Positions 1-8,279 of a DNA stretch of 64,000 nt are shown piece after piece (positions within the stretch are counted from its first letter, which is position 1; every line of letters begins with the position of its first letter). Under the pieces are notes generated by a model, which searched no databases, was not told the DNA's origin, and worked only from the letters and a program-made list of their open reading frames with translations. A program made the translations under genes and the position numbers. Source of the stretch: Streptomyces cyaneofuscatus (lineage in GTDB: Bacteria > Actinomycetota > Actinomycetes > Streptomycetales > Streptomycetaceae); contig NZ_JOEM01000002.1 of the NCBI RefSeq assembly GCF_000718135.1, positions 289,816 to 353,815 of the forward strand. Reading direction: 5' to 3'.

Positions 1-87
1 GTCGAGCGGTACGAGCGGTACGCGCAGATCTACGACCAGGCGGCGAGCACCATCCGCAACACCCGTTCGACCCGTACGGTCGACTGA
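1..87 (+). CDS. C-terminal end of an unidentified protein (5' truncated by window edge)
   Basis: An open frame enters the window in frame 1 and stops with TGA at 85-87, giving 28 residues (VERYERYAQIYDQ..., ending RSTRTVD). The segment is charged and probably helical. Too little remains to name a family. The next gene starts 67 bases downstream on the same strand, so the two could be co-transcribed. Confidence 0.6.
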   Translation, partial: VERYERYAQIYDQAASTIRNTRSTRTVD

Positions 88-154
88 ACCGCAGCCGCCA
101 GCCCGGCGTCTCAGCCTCCGTACCCCGCTCCGCAGCACGAGGGACCTCCTGATC

Positions 155-751
155 ATGATCGCAGCCGACCACCCCGTGGCGCCGCCCCAGTCCGATTCGC
201 CGGGCGACGGCGAGGGCAAGCCGCCCGAGAGTCCCCGGCGGGTCTTCCGGCGGCGGTTCATCACCGCCACGATCATCGTCCTGCTGATCGGCATCCCGGC
301 GGGCTACCTCCTCGTCTCCGCGGGCCAGAGCCGCCGCTCGGGCAAGGACAAGGAGGCCGAGGCGGCCGCCGTGGGCCTCCGCGAGGGCTGGCCCTCCAAG
401 ATGCAGCGCCGGATCTTCGAGATCCCGATCCCCGGGAACGGGATCGGGGTCCAGTACTACGAGACGAACAACTGGAAAGCCAGCCGGATGTACGCCAAGT
501 TCCGGACGACCTCCGCCGGCCTCGACCGCTTCCTGAGCGGCATCGGCACCGGCCGCGCGGCCCTGGAGCCCGGGAAGGTCAACATCAGCTCCCGGGACAT
601 CGCCATCACCGGGTGGTACTTCAGCCCGAACGAGAACTGGGCCAGCGTCACCCACACCAACAAGAAGCCGCGCCCCACCCAGACCATCACGGTCAATATG
701 ACCGACCCGGCCAGTCCTGTCGTCTATGTCGTCTCCGCGGCGACCCCATGA
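155..751 (+). CDS. single-pass membrane-anchored protein of unknown function
   Basis: The protein has 198 residues. A Pro/Asp-rich cytoplasmic N-terminus (1-30) is followed by an RRVFRRR positive patch and one hydrophobic helix at about 36-56, so the C-terminal 140 residues should face the outside. That part contains Trp/Tyr-rich stretches (VQYYETNNW, GWYFSPNENW) and no catalytic motif I recognise. GAGGGA lies upstream of the ATG. It is a conserved-looking small exported domain; the family is not identified. It may form a unit with the partial gene before it. Confidence 0.75.
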   Translation: MIAADHPVAPPQSDSPGDGEGKPPESPRRVFRRRFITATIIVLLIGIPAGYLLVSAGQSRRSGKDKEAEAAAVGLREGWPSKMQRRIFEIPIPGNGIGVQYYETNNWKASRMYAKFRTTSAGLDRFLSGIGTGRAALEPGKVNISSRDIAITGWYFSPNENWASVTHTNKKPRPTQTITVNMTDPASPVVYVVSAATP

Positions 752-814
752 GTCGTTCCGGGCCGAGCCTCCCCGCCGGCCGGGACACGGCGCCTCGACG
801 GCCGCGGCAGGAGC

Positions 815-1600
815 GTGACGGGCATGGATGAGACGGCGGGCCCGGTACCGGCGGCCGACGACCCGGGCTTCCCGGCCCGCCACGCGGCCTCCTGCACCGG
901 GCTCGGCGAGCTCGACGCTCTCGTCACGCACTGCCGGGCCTGTCCACGGCTTGTGACCTGGCGGGAGGAGGTCGGCGAGGTCAGGCGCGCCGCCTTCCGG
1001 GACCAGGAGTACTGGGCACGACCGGTGCCCGGCTTCGGCCCGGCGGACGCGACGATGGCCGTGGTGGGGCTGGCACCCGCAGCCCACGGCGGCAACCGGA
1101 CCGGGCGGATGTTCACCGGGGACGCGACGGGCGACTTCCTCTTCGCCGCGCTGCACACGCTGGGCCTCTCCTCGCAGCCGTCCTCCGTCCACGCCGGGGA
1201 CGGGCTCCGGCTGCGCGGCGTGCGGCTGACCTCGCCCGTGCACTGCGCGCCCCCGGAGAACCGGCCGACGCCCGGGGAACGCGACACCTGCCGGCCCTGG
1301 CTCGCGGCCGAGCTGAACCTGCTGGGTCCGCAGCTGCGCTCGGTCGTCGTCCTCGGCGGCTTCGGCTGGCAGGCGCTCCTGCCGGTCCTCGCACAGGCGG
1401 GATGGGAAATCCCGCGTCCGCGTCCCGCCTTCGGTCACGGCACCCGGGTCGTCCTGCCCGCCACCGGGAGCCGGCAGGAGCTGCACCTGCTCGGCAGCTA
1501 CCACCCCAGCCAGCGCAACACGTTCACCGGGCGCCTGACCATGCCCATGCTGGTCGACGTGTTGCGTGAGGCCGCCGCTGTCGCCGGGATCGCCACCTGA
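815..1600 (+). CDS. uracil-DNA glycosylase, family 5 (UDGb-like)
   Basis: The protein has 261 residues. Four cysteines fit the 4Fe-4S cluster of family 4/5 glycosylases: C40 and C43 in CRACPRL, plus C144 and C159. Motif A at about 85-103 (GLAPAAHGGNRTGRMFTGD) and motif B at about 227-241 (GSYHPSQRNTFTGR) are the family 5 signatures. Motif A has Ala where family 4 has the polar catalytic residue. The enzyme removes uracil, and in family 5 also other deaminated bases, from DNA as the first step of base-excision repair. An in-frame ATG three codons downstream is an alternative start. It is a single-gene unit, convergent with the GH13 gene. Confidence 0.93.
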   Translation: MTGMDETAGPVPAADDPGFPARHAASCTGLGELDALVTHCRACPRLVTWREEVGEVRRAAFRDQEYWARPVPGFGPADATMAVVGLAPAAHGGNRTGRMFTGDATGDFLFAALHTLGLSSQPSSVHAGDGLRLRGVRLTSPVHCAPPENRPTPGERDTCRPWLAAELNLLGPQLRSVVVLGGFGWQALLPVLAQAGWEIPRPRPAFGHGTRVVLPATGSRQELHLLGSYHPSQRNTFTGRLTMPMLVDVLREAAAVAGIAT

Positions 1601-1664
1601 GCCCGGCGACGACCTTCCTCCGTCAGGACGGGCGGACCGCCGGGAACGGGTTCCCGGCGGTTCC

Positions 1665-3359
1665 TCACACGTCGGTCACGCGGTCCGGGTCGTCCAGGGG
1701 GGTGTTCACCCGCAGCCAGCGGTAGCCGTACGGCTCCAGCTCGGTGCGGACGAGCCCCCCGGCCGCCGACTTCACCGTGTCGCCGGTGAAGACGTCGGTG
1801 AGCAGGCGGCCGCCTTTCAGCCCGGGGACCGTCGTGGCCGCGGTGACCGCCCGGTCGGAGAAGTTGTGCACCGCCAGCACCGCCCCTTCCGGCAGCGAGC
1901 TGATGTGCGCCAGGACGCCGGGGTCGTCCGCGTCGAGCACCTCGTACGCGCCCCAGGCCAGTTCGGGTGCCTCGCGATACCGCTCGATCAGTGTCCGCAT
2001 CCGCGCGAGGAGCGAATCCGGATCGTGCGCCTGGTCGTGCACATTGACCCGCTTCGGTCCGAACGCGCCCTCCACGACCGGGTTGGGCAGAGCGGCGGCG
2101 TCCGCGCCGGAGAAGCCACCGCCCTTGTCGGCGGTCCACTGCATCGGGGTCCGTACGGCCTGCCGGCCCTCGGCGGCGAGGTTCTCCCCCATCCCGATCT
2201 CCTCGCCGTAGAAGAGCACGGGGGTGCCCGGCAGGGTGAAGAGCAGGCTGTAGGCCAGCTCGACCCGGCGCCGGTCGCCCTCCACCATCGGCGGCAGCCT
2301 GCGGCGCAGACCACGGCCGTAGAGCTGCATGTCCTCGTCCGGGCCGAAGGCCGCGAAGACCTCGGCGCGCTCGTCGTCGTCGAGCTTGTCGAGCGTCAGC
2401 TCGTCGTGGTTGCGGACGAAGGTCGCCCAGTGCGCGTCGCGGGGAGCGGTGGGCCGCTCCCGCAGGGCGGCGGCCAGCGGTCCCGCCTCGCCCCGGGCCA
2501 TCGACAGGTACATCCGCTGCATGCCGATGAAGTCGAAGCACATGGTCAGCTCGTCGCCCCGGCCCGACTCCGGCTCCCCGAAGAACGTGGCGGTGTCGGG
2601 GTAGGGCAGATTGACCTCGCCCAACAGCACCGCCTCACCGTTGCGGCGCCCGAGGAAGGCCCGCAGGTCGGCGAGGTACTCGTGCGGGTCGGGCAGCCGG
2701 TCCGCGTCCTGCTGGCCGTCGGTCTCCAGCAGGAACGGAACCGCGTCGACGCGGAAGCCGGACAGCCCCAGCTGCGTCCAGAAACCCATGATGCGGGCTA
2801 TCTCGTCGCGTACCGCCGGGTTGGCCACGTTCAGGTCGGGCTGCTGCTTGAAGAAGCGGTGCAGGTAGTACTGGCCGGTGGTCTCGTCCAGCTCCCACAC
2901 ACTGCGCTCCGCGTCGGGGAAGACCACGCCCTCGGGGCCGTCCTCCGGCGGCGAGTCGACCCAGACGTACCAGTCACGGTGGGCGGATGTGCGGCTGGAG
3001 CGGGCGTCCTGGAACCACGGGTGGTGGTCGGAGGTGTGATTGACCACCAGGTCGGCGATGACCCGGATGCCCCGGTCGCGGGCGGTCCGCACGAACTCGG
3101 TGAAGTCGCCGAGCGTGCCCAGGCGCGGATCGACACCGTAGAAGTCGGTGATGTCGTAGCCGTCGTCGCGCTCCCGGGTCGGATAGAAGGGCATCAGCCA
3201 CACACAGGTGACTCCCAGGCGCACCAGATGGTCGATCCGCTGGGTCAGACCGGCGAAGTCGCCGGTCCCGTCACCGTCGCCGTCCTGGTACGTCTCCACG
3301 TCCAGGCAGTACACGACGGCGTTCTTCCACCACAGGTCGGAGGTCCGGGTCAGCCTCAT
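1665..3359 (-). CDS. GH13 alpha-glucan enzyme, trehalose synthase/alpha-amylase type
   Basis: The protein has 564 residues and is cytoplasmic (no signal peptide). The GH13 barrel begins WWKNAVVYCLDVETYQDGDG. Conserved region I is ADLVVNHTSDHHPWF. The nucleophile D205 is in GFRVDAVP, the acid/base E248 in LLGEVN and the third carboxylate D319 in FVRNHDE. The layout resembles TreS (maltose-trehalose isomerase), but amylase or transglucosidase activity on other glucosides is possible. The ATG overlaps the stop of the LLM gene upstream by 4 bases (ATGA), so translation is coupled. The frame stays open far upstream of this ATG, but that part is antisense noise over the LLM gene. Confidence 0.88.
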   Translation of the reverse strand: MRLTRTSDLWWKNAVVYCLDVETYQDGDGDGTGDFAGLTQRIDHLVRLGVTCVWLMPFYPTRERDDGYDITDFYGVDPRLGTLGDFTEFVRTARDRGIRVIADLVVNHTSDHHPWFQDARSSRTSAHRDWYVWVDSPPEDGPEGVVFPDAERSVWELDETTGQYYLHRFFKQQPDLNVANPAVRDEIARIMGFWTQLGLSGFRVDAVPFLLETDGQQDADRLPDPHEYLADLRAFLGRRNGEAVLLGEVNLPYPDTATFFGEPESGRGDELTMCFDFIGMQRMYLSMARGEAGPLAAALRERPTAPRDAHWATFVRNHDELTLDKLDDDERAEVFAAFGPDEDMQLYGRGLRRRLPPMVEGDRRRVELAYSLLFTLPGTPVLFYGEEIGMGENLAAEGRQAVRTPMQWTADKGGGFSGADAAALPNPVVEGAFGPKRVNVHDQAHDPDSLLARMRTLIERYREAPELAWGAYEVLDADDPGVLAHISSLPEGAVLAVHNFSDRAVTAATTVPGLKGGRLLTDVFTGDTVKSAAGGLVRTELEPYGYRWLRVNTPLDDPDRVTDV

Positions 3360-4354
3360 CGGGCACTCTCCGCAAGGTAGGGCTCGGGGCGGGTCACATC
3401 GAGCCGGGGCAGCACCTCGGCGCCGAACGCGTCGATGAAGGCGCTCTGTTCCCGGCCGACGTGGTGCAGCATGACCACGTCGAAGCCGAGGTCGGCGTAC
3501 TCCTGGAGCCAGGCCGCGTGTTGGCCGAGGTCCGCCGAGATGTTGACGGACCCGGCGACCTGCTCGGGCGTGACGTGCTCGCTGACGCCGTCGAACAGCT
3601 CGGCCGAGTCCAGGTCCCAACTGACCGGCGGACCGTGGACGTTGGTGCGCCATTGGTCGTGGGCGACGGCGCGGGCGGTCTCCAGGTCGGGGTCCCAGCT
3701 GAGGTGGACCTGGAGGTGCAAGCGCCCGGCGCCGCCGGCGGAGCGGTACGCGTCCACGATCCGGCGCAGCTTCTCGTGCGGCGCGTTGACGGTGATCAGC
3801 CCGTCGGCCCACTCGGCGCACCAGCGGGCGGTGGCCTCGCTGCACGCGGCGCCCACCAGCGGCGGCACGGTCTCGGGGCGGGTCCACAGCCGGGCCCGGT
3901 CCACGGTCACCAGCCCGTCGTGACTCACCTCTTCGCCGTTCAGCAGCGCCCGGATGATGTCGACGCACTCGCGCAGCCGTGCGTTGCGGACGTCCTTGCG
4001 CGGCCAGCGCGCGCCGGTGATGTGCTCGTTGGACGCCTCACCGCTGCCCAGCGCTGCCCAGAAGCGGCCCGGGTACATGGCGGCGAGGCTGCCGACGGCC
4101 TGAGCGATGATCGCCGGGTGGTACCGCTGCCCCGGCGCGTTGACGACTCCGAACGGGATGTGGTCGGTGGCCTGGAGCGCGGCGCCGAGCCAGGACCACG
4201 CGAAGCCGGACTCGCCCTGCCGGACGCTCCAGGGCGAGAAGTGGTCCGAGCACATGGCGGCGGTGAAGCCGGCGCTCTCCGCGTGGACGGCCGCCGCCAA
4301 CAGCTCGGCGGGAGGCACCTGTTCGTGCGAGGCGTGGAATCCGTAGACGGTCAT
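3356..4354 (-). CDS. LLM-class flavin/F420-type oxidoreductase, possibly TIGR03885-like
   Basis: The protein has 332 residues and a luciferase-like barrel starting MTVYGFHASHEQVPP. Typical LLM segments are CSDHFSPW, YHPAIIAQAVGSLAAMYPGR and GSGEASNEHITG. The opening and the absence of an obvious F420 signature resemble the 'reverted' FMN-using LLM group (TIGR03885) recalled from family knowledge, so the cofactor is uncertain. It overlaps the GH13 gene downstream by 4 bases and follows the alpha-glucosidase gene by about 40 bases. All three probably form one minus-strand operon. Its link to glucan metabolism is unknown; a redox step on a sugar aldehyde is conceivable. Confidence 0.82.
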   Translation of the reverse strand: MTVYGFHASHEQVPPAELLAAAVHAESAGFTAAMCSDHFSPWSVRQGESGFAWSWLGAALQATDHIPFGVVNAPGQRYHPAIIAQAVGSLAAMYPGRFWAALGSGEASNEHITGARWPRKDVRNARLRECVDIIRALLNGEEVSHDGLVTVDRARLWTRPETVPPLVGAACSEATARWCAEWADGLITVNAPHEKLRRIVDAYRSAGGAGRLHLQVHLSWDPDLETARAVAHDQWRTNVHGPPVSWDLDSAELFDGVSEHVTPEQVAGSVNISADLGQHAAWLQEYADLGFDVVMLHHVGREQSAFIDAFGAEVLPRLDVTRPEPYLAESAR

Positions 4355-4396
4355 GGGGTGCGGGTACCCGGTGCCACCGCGAACACCGGCACGGGG

Positions 4397-6097
4397 TCAG
4401 AGCATCTGCCGGTGTACCCTCGCCTCCCACGGCGCGAGGACCAGCCGGCTGGGGGGAGCGGGGACGGACGGGCCGTTGCCCAGGACGAGTTCGGCTCCCT
4501 CCCAGCCGTCCGGCAGCGCCACGTCGACCGTCTCGCCGGTGAAGTTCCCGGCGATGAGCAGGGTCGTGGCCCCGTGGCGGCGGGTGAAGGCGTAGATCCG
4601 CTCGTCGTCCGGCAGCAGCATGGTGAAGTCGCCGTGCACGACGGCCGGTTCGCTGCGCCGCAGCGCGATCAGCCGCCGGTAGTGGTGGAGGACGGAGTCG
4701 GGATCCGTCCGGGCGGCAGCGGCGTTGACCTCGGTGTGGTCGGGGTTGACCGGCAGCCAGGGGGTGCCCGTCGTGAAGCCGGCCTGCGGCGAGGCGTCCC
4801 ACTGCATGGGGGTACGGGCGTTGTCCCGGCCCATCGCCCGAAGCCCGGGCAGGATGTCCTCGGGCTCGGCTCCGGCACGCAGTTCCTGCGCGTAGTGGTT
4901 CAGGGACTCGATGTCCCGGAAGTCCTCGATGGTGCGCAGGGGCGCGTTCGCCATGCCCAGTTCTTCGCCCTGGTAGATGTACGGCGTGCCGCGGTGCAGG
5001 TGGAGGACGGTGGCCAGCATCTTCGCGGACCGTATCCGGTGGCGGGGCCCGTCGTCGCCGAACCGGGAGACCACGCGAGGCTGGTCGTGGTTGTTCCAGT
5101 ACAGGCTGTTCCACCCGACGTCGGCGAGGCCGGCCTGCCAGCGGCCCAGTGACGCCTTGAGATCGGTCAGGCGCAGCGGCCGGGGATCGAACTTGCCGCT
5201 GCCGTGGTCGAGTCCGACGTGCTCGAACTGGAAGACCATGTCGACTTCGGCCCGTCGCGGGTCCGTGAACAGCCGGGCCTGTTCGACGGTCACCCCGGGC
5301 ATCTCGCCGACGGTGAGCAGCCGGCCGGGATACCGGGCGAACACCTCACGGTGCATTTCCTGGAGGTAGTCGTGGATGCGCGGGCCGCAGACGTAGTGGG
5401 GCGAGCCGTCACCGTACGGGCCGTCGCCACGCAGTTCGCCGTCGGGCAGTTCCGGATCCTTGGAGATGAGGTTGATGACGTCCATCCGGAAGCCGTCCAC
5501 CCCGCGCTCCAGCCACCAGCGCATCATGGCGTGGACGGCCTGCCGCAGGTCGGGGTTCTCCCAGTTGAGATCCGGCTGTTTCGGGGAGAAGAGGTGGAGG
5601 TAGTACGCGTCACTCGTGGCGTCGTGCGCCCAGGCCGAGCCGGAGAAGAACGAGCCCCAGTTGTTGGGTTCACCACCCTCACGCGGTGGACGCCACCAGT
5701 ACCAGTCACGTTTCGGACTGTCCGGATCGCGTGACTCCTGGAACCAGGGATGCTCGTCGGACGTGTGATTGACGACCAGGTCCATGACCAGTTTCATCCC
5801 GCGCTCGTGCACGGCGGCGAGCAGCCGGTCGAAGGCCGCCAGGTCACCGAAGACGGGATCGATGTCCTGATAGTCGCTGATGTCGTAGCCGTTGTCGTCC
5901 TGCGGCGACGGGTAGACGGGGGACAGCCACAGCACATCGACGCCCAGCTCCGCGAGGTGGTCCAGCCGGCCGGTGAGGCCCGCCAGGTCGCCGATGCCGT
6001 CACCGTCCGAGTCGGCGAAGCTACGGGGATAGACCTGGTAGACGACCGAGGACTTCCACCACGCGTCGTTGTCCTGCGCTGCACTGCCGCCCGCCAT
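4397..6097 (-). CDS. alpha-glucosidase / oligo-1,6-glucosidase (GH13)
   Basis: The protein has 566 residues from the ATG at 6095-6097, chosen because GAGAGAGGG lies just upstream; a GTG ten codons earlier is also in frame. Motifs are VVYQVYPRSFADSDGDGIGD, MDLVVNHTSDEHPWF, nucleophile D206 in DGFRMDVIN, acid/base E265 in TVGEMPG and D338 in NNHDQPR. These match bacterial oligo-1,6-glucosidases and alpha-glucosidases that release glucose from short malto- or isomalto-oligosaccharides in the cytoplasm. It is first in a minus-strand set with the LLM and TreS-like genes. It is divergent from the pcaL-like gene across a 187-bp region carrying 21-bp tandem repeats. Confidence 0.92.
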   Translation of the reverse strand: MAGGSAAQDNDAWWKSSVVYQVYPRSFADSDGDGIGDLAGLTGRLDHLAELGVDVLWLSPVYPSPQDDNGYDISDYQDIDPVFGDLAAFDRLLAAVHERGMKLVMDLVVNHTSDEHPWFQESRDPDSPKRDWYWWRPPREGGEPNNWGSFFSGSAWAHDATSDAYYLHLFSPKQPDLNWENPDLRQAVHAMMRWWLERGVDGFRMDVINLISKDPELPDGELRGDGPYGDGSPHYVCGPRIHDYLQEMHREVFARYPGRLLTVGEMPGVTVEQARLFTDPRRAEVDMVFQFEHVGLDHGSGKFDPRPLRLTDLKASLGRWQAGLADVGWNSLYWNNHDQPRVVSRFGDDGPRHRIRSAKMLATVLHLHRGTPYIYQGEELGMANAPLRTIEDFRDIESLNHYAQELRAGAEPEDILPGLRAMGRDNARTPMQWDASPQAGFTTGTPWLPVNPDHTEVNAAAARTDPDSVLHHYRRLIALRRSEPAVVHGDFTMLLPDDERIYAFTRRHGATTLLIAGNFTGETVDVALPDGWEGAELVLGNGPSVPAPPSRLVLAPWEARVHRQML

Positions 6098-6160
6098 GGG
6101 AGGTCCCTCTCTCGCCTCGGGAGTCACGCGATGTGGTTCCCCTTCCCCGGACAGGGCGGT

Positions 6161-6202
6161 TGTAGCGGACAGCCGCCCGTGTGCAGCGGACAGCGGCCCG
6201 TG
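6161..6202. repeat. two 21-bp tandem repeats between divergent promoters
   Basis: TGTAGCGGACAGCCGCCCGT (6161-6180, plus G at 6181) is followed directly by TGCAGCGGACAGCGGCCCGT (6182-6201, plus G). They differ at 2 of 21 positions. A further CGGACAG core lies at 6148-6154. The 21-bp period (two helical turns) and the location between the divergent alpha-glucosidase and pcaL-like genes suggest a regulator site (inference). Confidence 0.6.
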
Positions 6203-6284
6203 CCCCGCGCCGGGCGAGGGGCGAAAAGCCGGTCAGTCCGACCCGGGGCAGCGAGAACCGGTGAGAGATGAGAGGGTCGGGCGG

Positions 6285-7571
6285 GTGAGTGAGACACCAC
6301 CGAACACCATGCAATACCGCCTCGACGGGCCGGATGACGCTCCGGTCCTGGTCATCGGGCCCTCCCTCGGGACGACCTGGCACATGTGGGATCGCCAGAT
6401 ACCCGAGCTATCCCAGCACTGGAGAGTCTTCCGCTACGACCTGCCGGGCCACGGCGGCGCCCCCGCCCACGCGGCGTCCTCGGTCGCCGAGCTGTCGGAC
6501 CGGCTGATCGCCACCCTCGACGGGCTCGGCATCCAGCGGTTCGGGTACGCGGGCTGCTCGATCGGCGGGGCCGTCGGGGCGGACCTGGCCCTGCGCCACC
6601 CGCACCGGGTGGCCTCGCTGGCGCTGGTGGCCTCCTCGCCCCGGTTCGGCACGGCCGACGAGTTCCGGCAGCGCGGAGTGATCGTCCGTACCAACGGCCT
6701 GGAGCCGATGGCCCGCACCGCGCCGGAACGCTGGTTCACACCCGGCTTCGCCGCCGCGCAGCCCGCCATCGTGGAGTGGGCCGTGCAGATGGTCCGTACC
6801 ACCGACCCCGGCTGCTACATCGCGGCGTGCGAGGCGCTGGCCACGTTCGACATCCGCGACCGCCTGGGCCGCATCGGCGTCCCGACCCTCGTCCTCGTCG
6901 GCGCGGAGGACCAGGTCACCGGGCCCGCCGAGGCCCGCACGCTGGTCGCCGGGATACCGGACGCCCGCCTCGCGCTCGTCCCCGGCGCCTCGCACCTGGC
7001 CCCGGTCGAGCAGCCCGCGGCCGTCTGCGACCTGCTCCTGACGCACTTCTCCACCGCCTGGCAGGACGCGCCCGCCGCCGCCCCCGCCACCCCGCTCGTC
7101 CCCGGACCGGCCACGCCCGCCACCTCGTTCGCCCCCGTCGCCGAGATCGCCCCGGCGCCCGACGCGCCCGAGGCCGTGGGCCCGCAGCGGGAGAGCCGCC
7201 ACGAGCGCGGCGTGAAGGTGCGCCGCGAGGTGCTGGGGGACGCGCACGTCGACGCCGTGAACGCCTCCGCCGACCCGTTCACCGAGGACTTCCAGGAGCT
7301 GGTCACCCGGTACGAGTGGGGCGAGGCCTGGAGCCGGGACGGCCTGGACCGCCGTACCCGCAGCTGCGTCGCGCTCACCGCGCTCGTCGCCTCCGGCCAC
7401 CTGGAGGGCCTGGCCGCGCACACCCGCGCCGCCCTGCGCAACGGCCTGACCCCCGCCGAGATCAAGGAGGTTCTCCTCCAGACCGCCGTCTACTGCGGCA
7501 TCCCGGCGGCCGGCGCGGCCTTCGCCATCGCGCAGTCCGTGATCCAGGAGGAAACCACCCCGCCCGCGTAG
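6285..7571 (+). CDS. pcaL: fused 3-oxoadipate enol-lactonase / 4-carboxymuconolactone decarboxylase
   Basis: The protein has 428 residues from the GTG at 6285, preceded by GAGGG. Domain 1 (about 8-256) is an alpha/beta hydrolase with nucleophile S92 in GCSIGG, D209 and H237 in SHLAPVEQP, as in PcaD. An Ala/Pro-rich linker spans about 257-305. Domain 2 (about 306-425) is carboxymuconolactone-decarboxylase-like (RSCVALTALVASGHLEGLAAH, LTPAEIKEVLLQTAVYCGIPAA). The fusion catalyses two consecutive steps of the protocatechuate branch of the beta-ketoadipate pathway and is known from actinobacteria as PcaL. No pcaGH, pcaB, pcaIJ or pcaF is visible nearby, so it is an isolated copy. Confidence 0.9.
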   Translation: MSETPPNTMQYRLDGPDDAPVLVIGPSLGTTWHMWDRQIPELSQHWRVFRYDLPGHGGAPAHAASSVAELSDRLIATLDGLGIQRFGYAGCSIGGAVGADLALRHPHRVASLALVASSPRFGTADEFRQRGVIVRTNGLEPMARTAPERWFTPGFAAAQPAIVEWAVQMVRTTDPGCYIAACEALATFDIRDRLGRIGVPTLVLVGAEDQVTGPAEARTLVAGIPDARLALVPGASHLAPVEQPAAVCDLLLTHFSTAWQDAPAAAPATPLVPGPATPATSFAPVAEIAPAPDAPEAVGPQRESRHERGVKVRREVLGDAHVDAVNASADPFTEDFQELVTRYEWGEAWSRDGLDRRTRSCVALTALVASGHLEGLAAHTRAALRNGLTPAEIKEVLLQTAVYCGIPAAGAAFAIAQSVIQEETTPPA

Positions 7572-7583
7572 CAGGATGGAGCC

Positions 7584-8237
7584 ATGAACGCATCGCCTCA
7601 GCCACTCACGCTCACCAAGAAGACCCACTCCTGCGTGCGGATCGAGAAGGAGGGGCGCGTCCTGGTCATCGACCCGGGCGGCTTCTCCGAGGACGACGCG
7701 GCACTCGGCGCCGACGTCCTGCTCGTCACGCACGAGCACCCGGACCACTTCGACGAGGCCAGGCTCCGGGCGGGTCTGGAGGCCAACCCGGCGGCGGAGA
7801 TCTGGACCCTGCGCAGCGTGGCCGACCAGCTCTCGGCCGCCTTCCCGGGCCGCGTGCACACGGTCGGCGACGGGGACGCGTTCTCGGCGGCCGGGTTCGA
7901 CGTCACCGTGCACGGGGAGCTGCACGCGGTGATCCACCCCGACATCCCGAGGATCACCAACATCGGCTTCCTGGTCGACGGTTCGGTCTTCCACCCCGGC
8001 GACGCCCTCACCGTCCCCGACCGCCCCGTGGACACCCTCCTGCTGCCGGTGATGGCCCCCTGGAGCAAGATCTCCGAGGTCATCGACTACGTACGCGAGG
8101 TGAAGCCGCGCCGGGCGATCGACGTCCACGACGCCCTGCTCACGGACCTCGCGCGGCCGATCTACGACAACCAGATCGGCGCTCTCGGCGGCGCGGACCA
8201 CGGCCGGCTGGCCCCGGGCGGCACCACCGAGCTGTGA
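7584..8237 (+). CDS. MBL-fold metallo-hydrolase (UlaG-like)
   Basis: The protein has 217 residues. The metal motif HxHxDH is at 50-55 (THEHPDHFDE). Further candidate ligands are the His in HGELHAVIHP, the Asp in FHPGDAL and the His in IDVHDALL. The short two-layer form resembles UlaG-like or RomA-type hydrolases whose substrates are mostly unknown. The gene starts 12 bases after the pcaL stop on the same strand, so it is probably co-transcribed. A role in the lactone pathway is not implied by the sequence. Confidence 0.85.
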   Translation: MNASPQPLTLTKKTHSCVRIEKEGRVLVIDPGGFSEDDAALGADVLLVTHEHPDHFDEARLRAGLEANPAAEIWTLRSVADQLSAAFPGRVHTVGDGDAFSAAGFDVTVHGELHAVIHPDIPRITNIGFLVDGSVFHPGDALTVPDRPVDTLLLPVMAPWSKISEVIDYVREVKPRRAIDVHDALLTDLARPIYDNQIGALGGADHGRLAPGGTTEL

Positions 8238-8266
8238 GCCCGGCGGCCGCTGTCAGTGGGAGCCGC

Positions 8267-8272
8267 TAGGTT
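8267..8272 (+). promoter_or_regulatory. -10 box (TAGGTT) for leaderless xthA
   Basis: TAGGTT ends 7 bases before the ATG at 8280, and there is no well-placed Shine-Dalgarno sequence. This geometry is typical of leaderless Streptomyces transcripts, so the transcription start is predicted at or next to the A of the ATG. Confidence 0.55.
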
Positions 8273-8279
8273 GGCTGCC

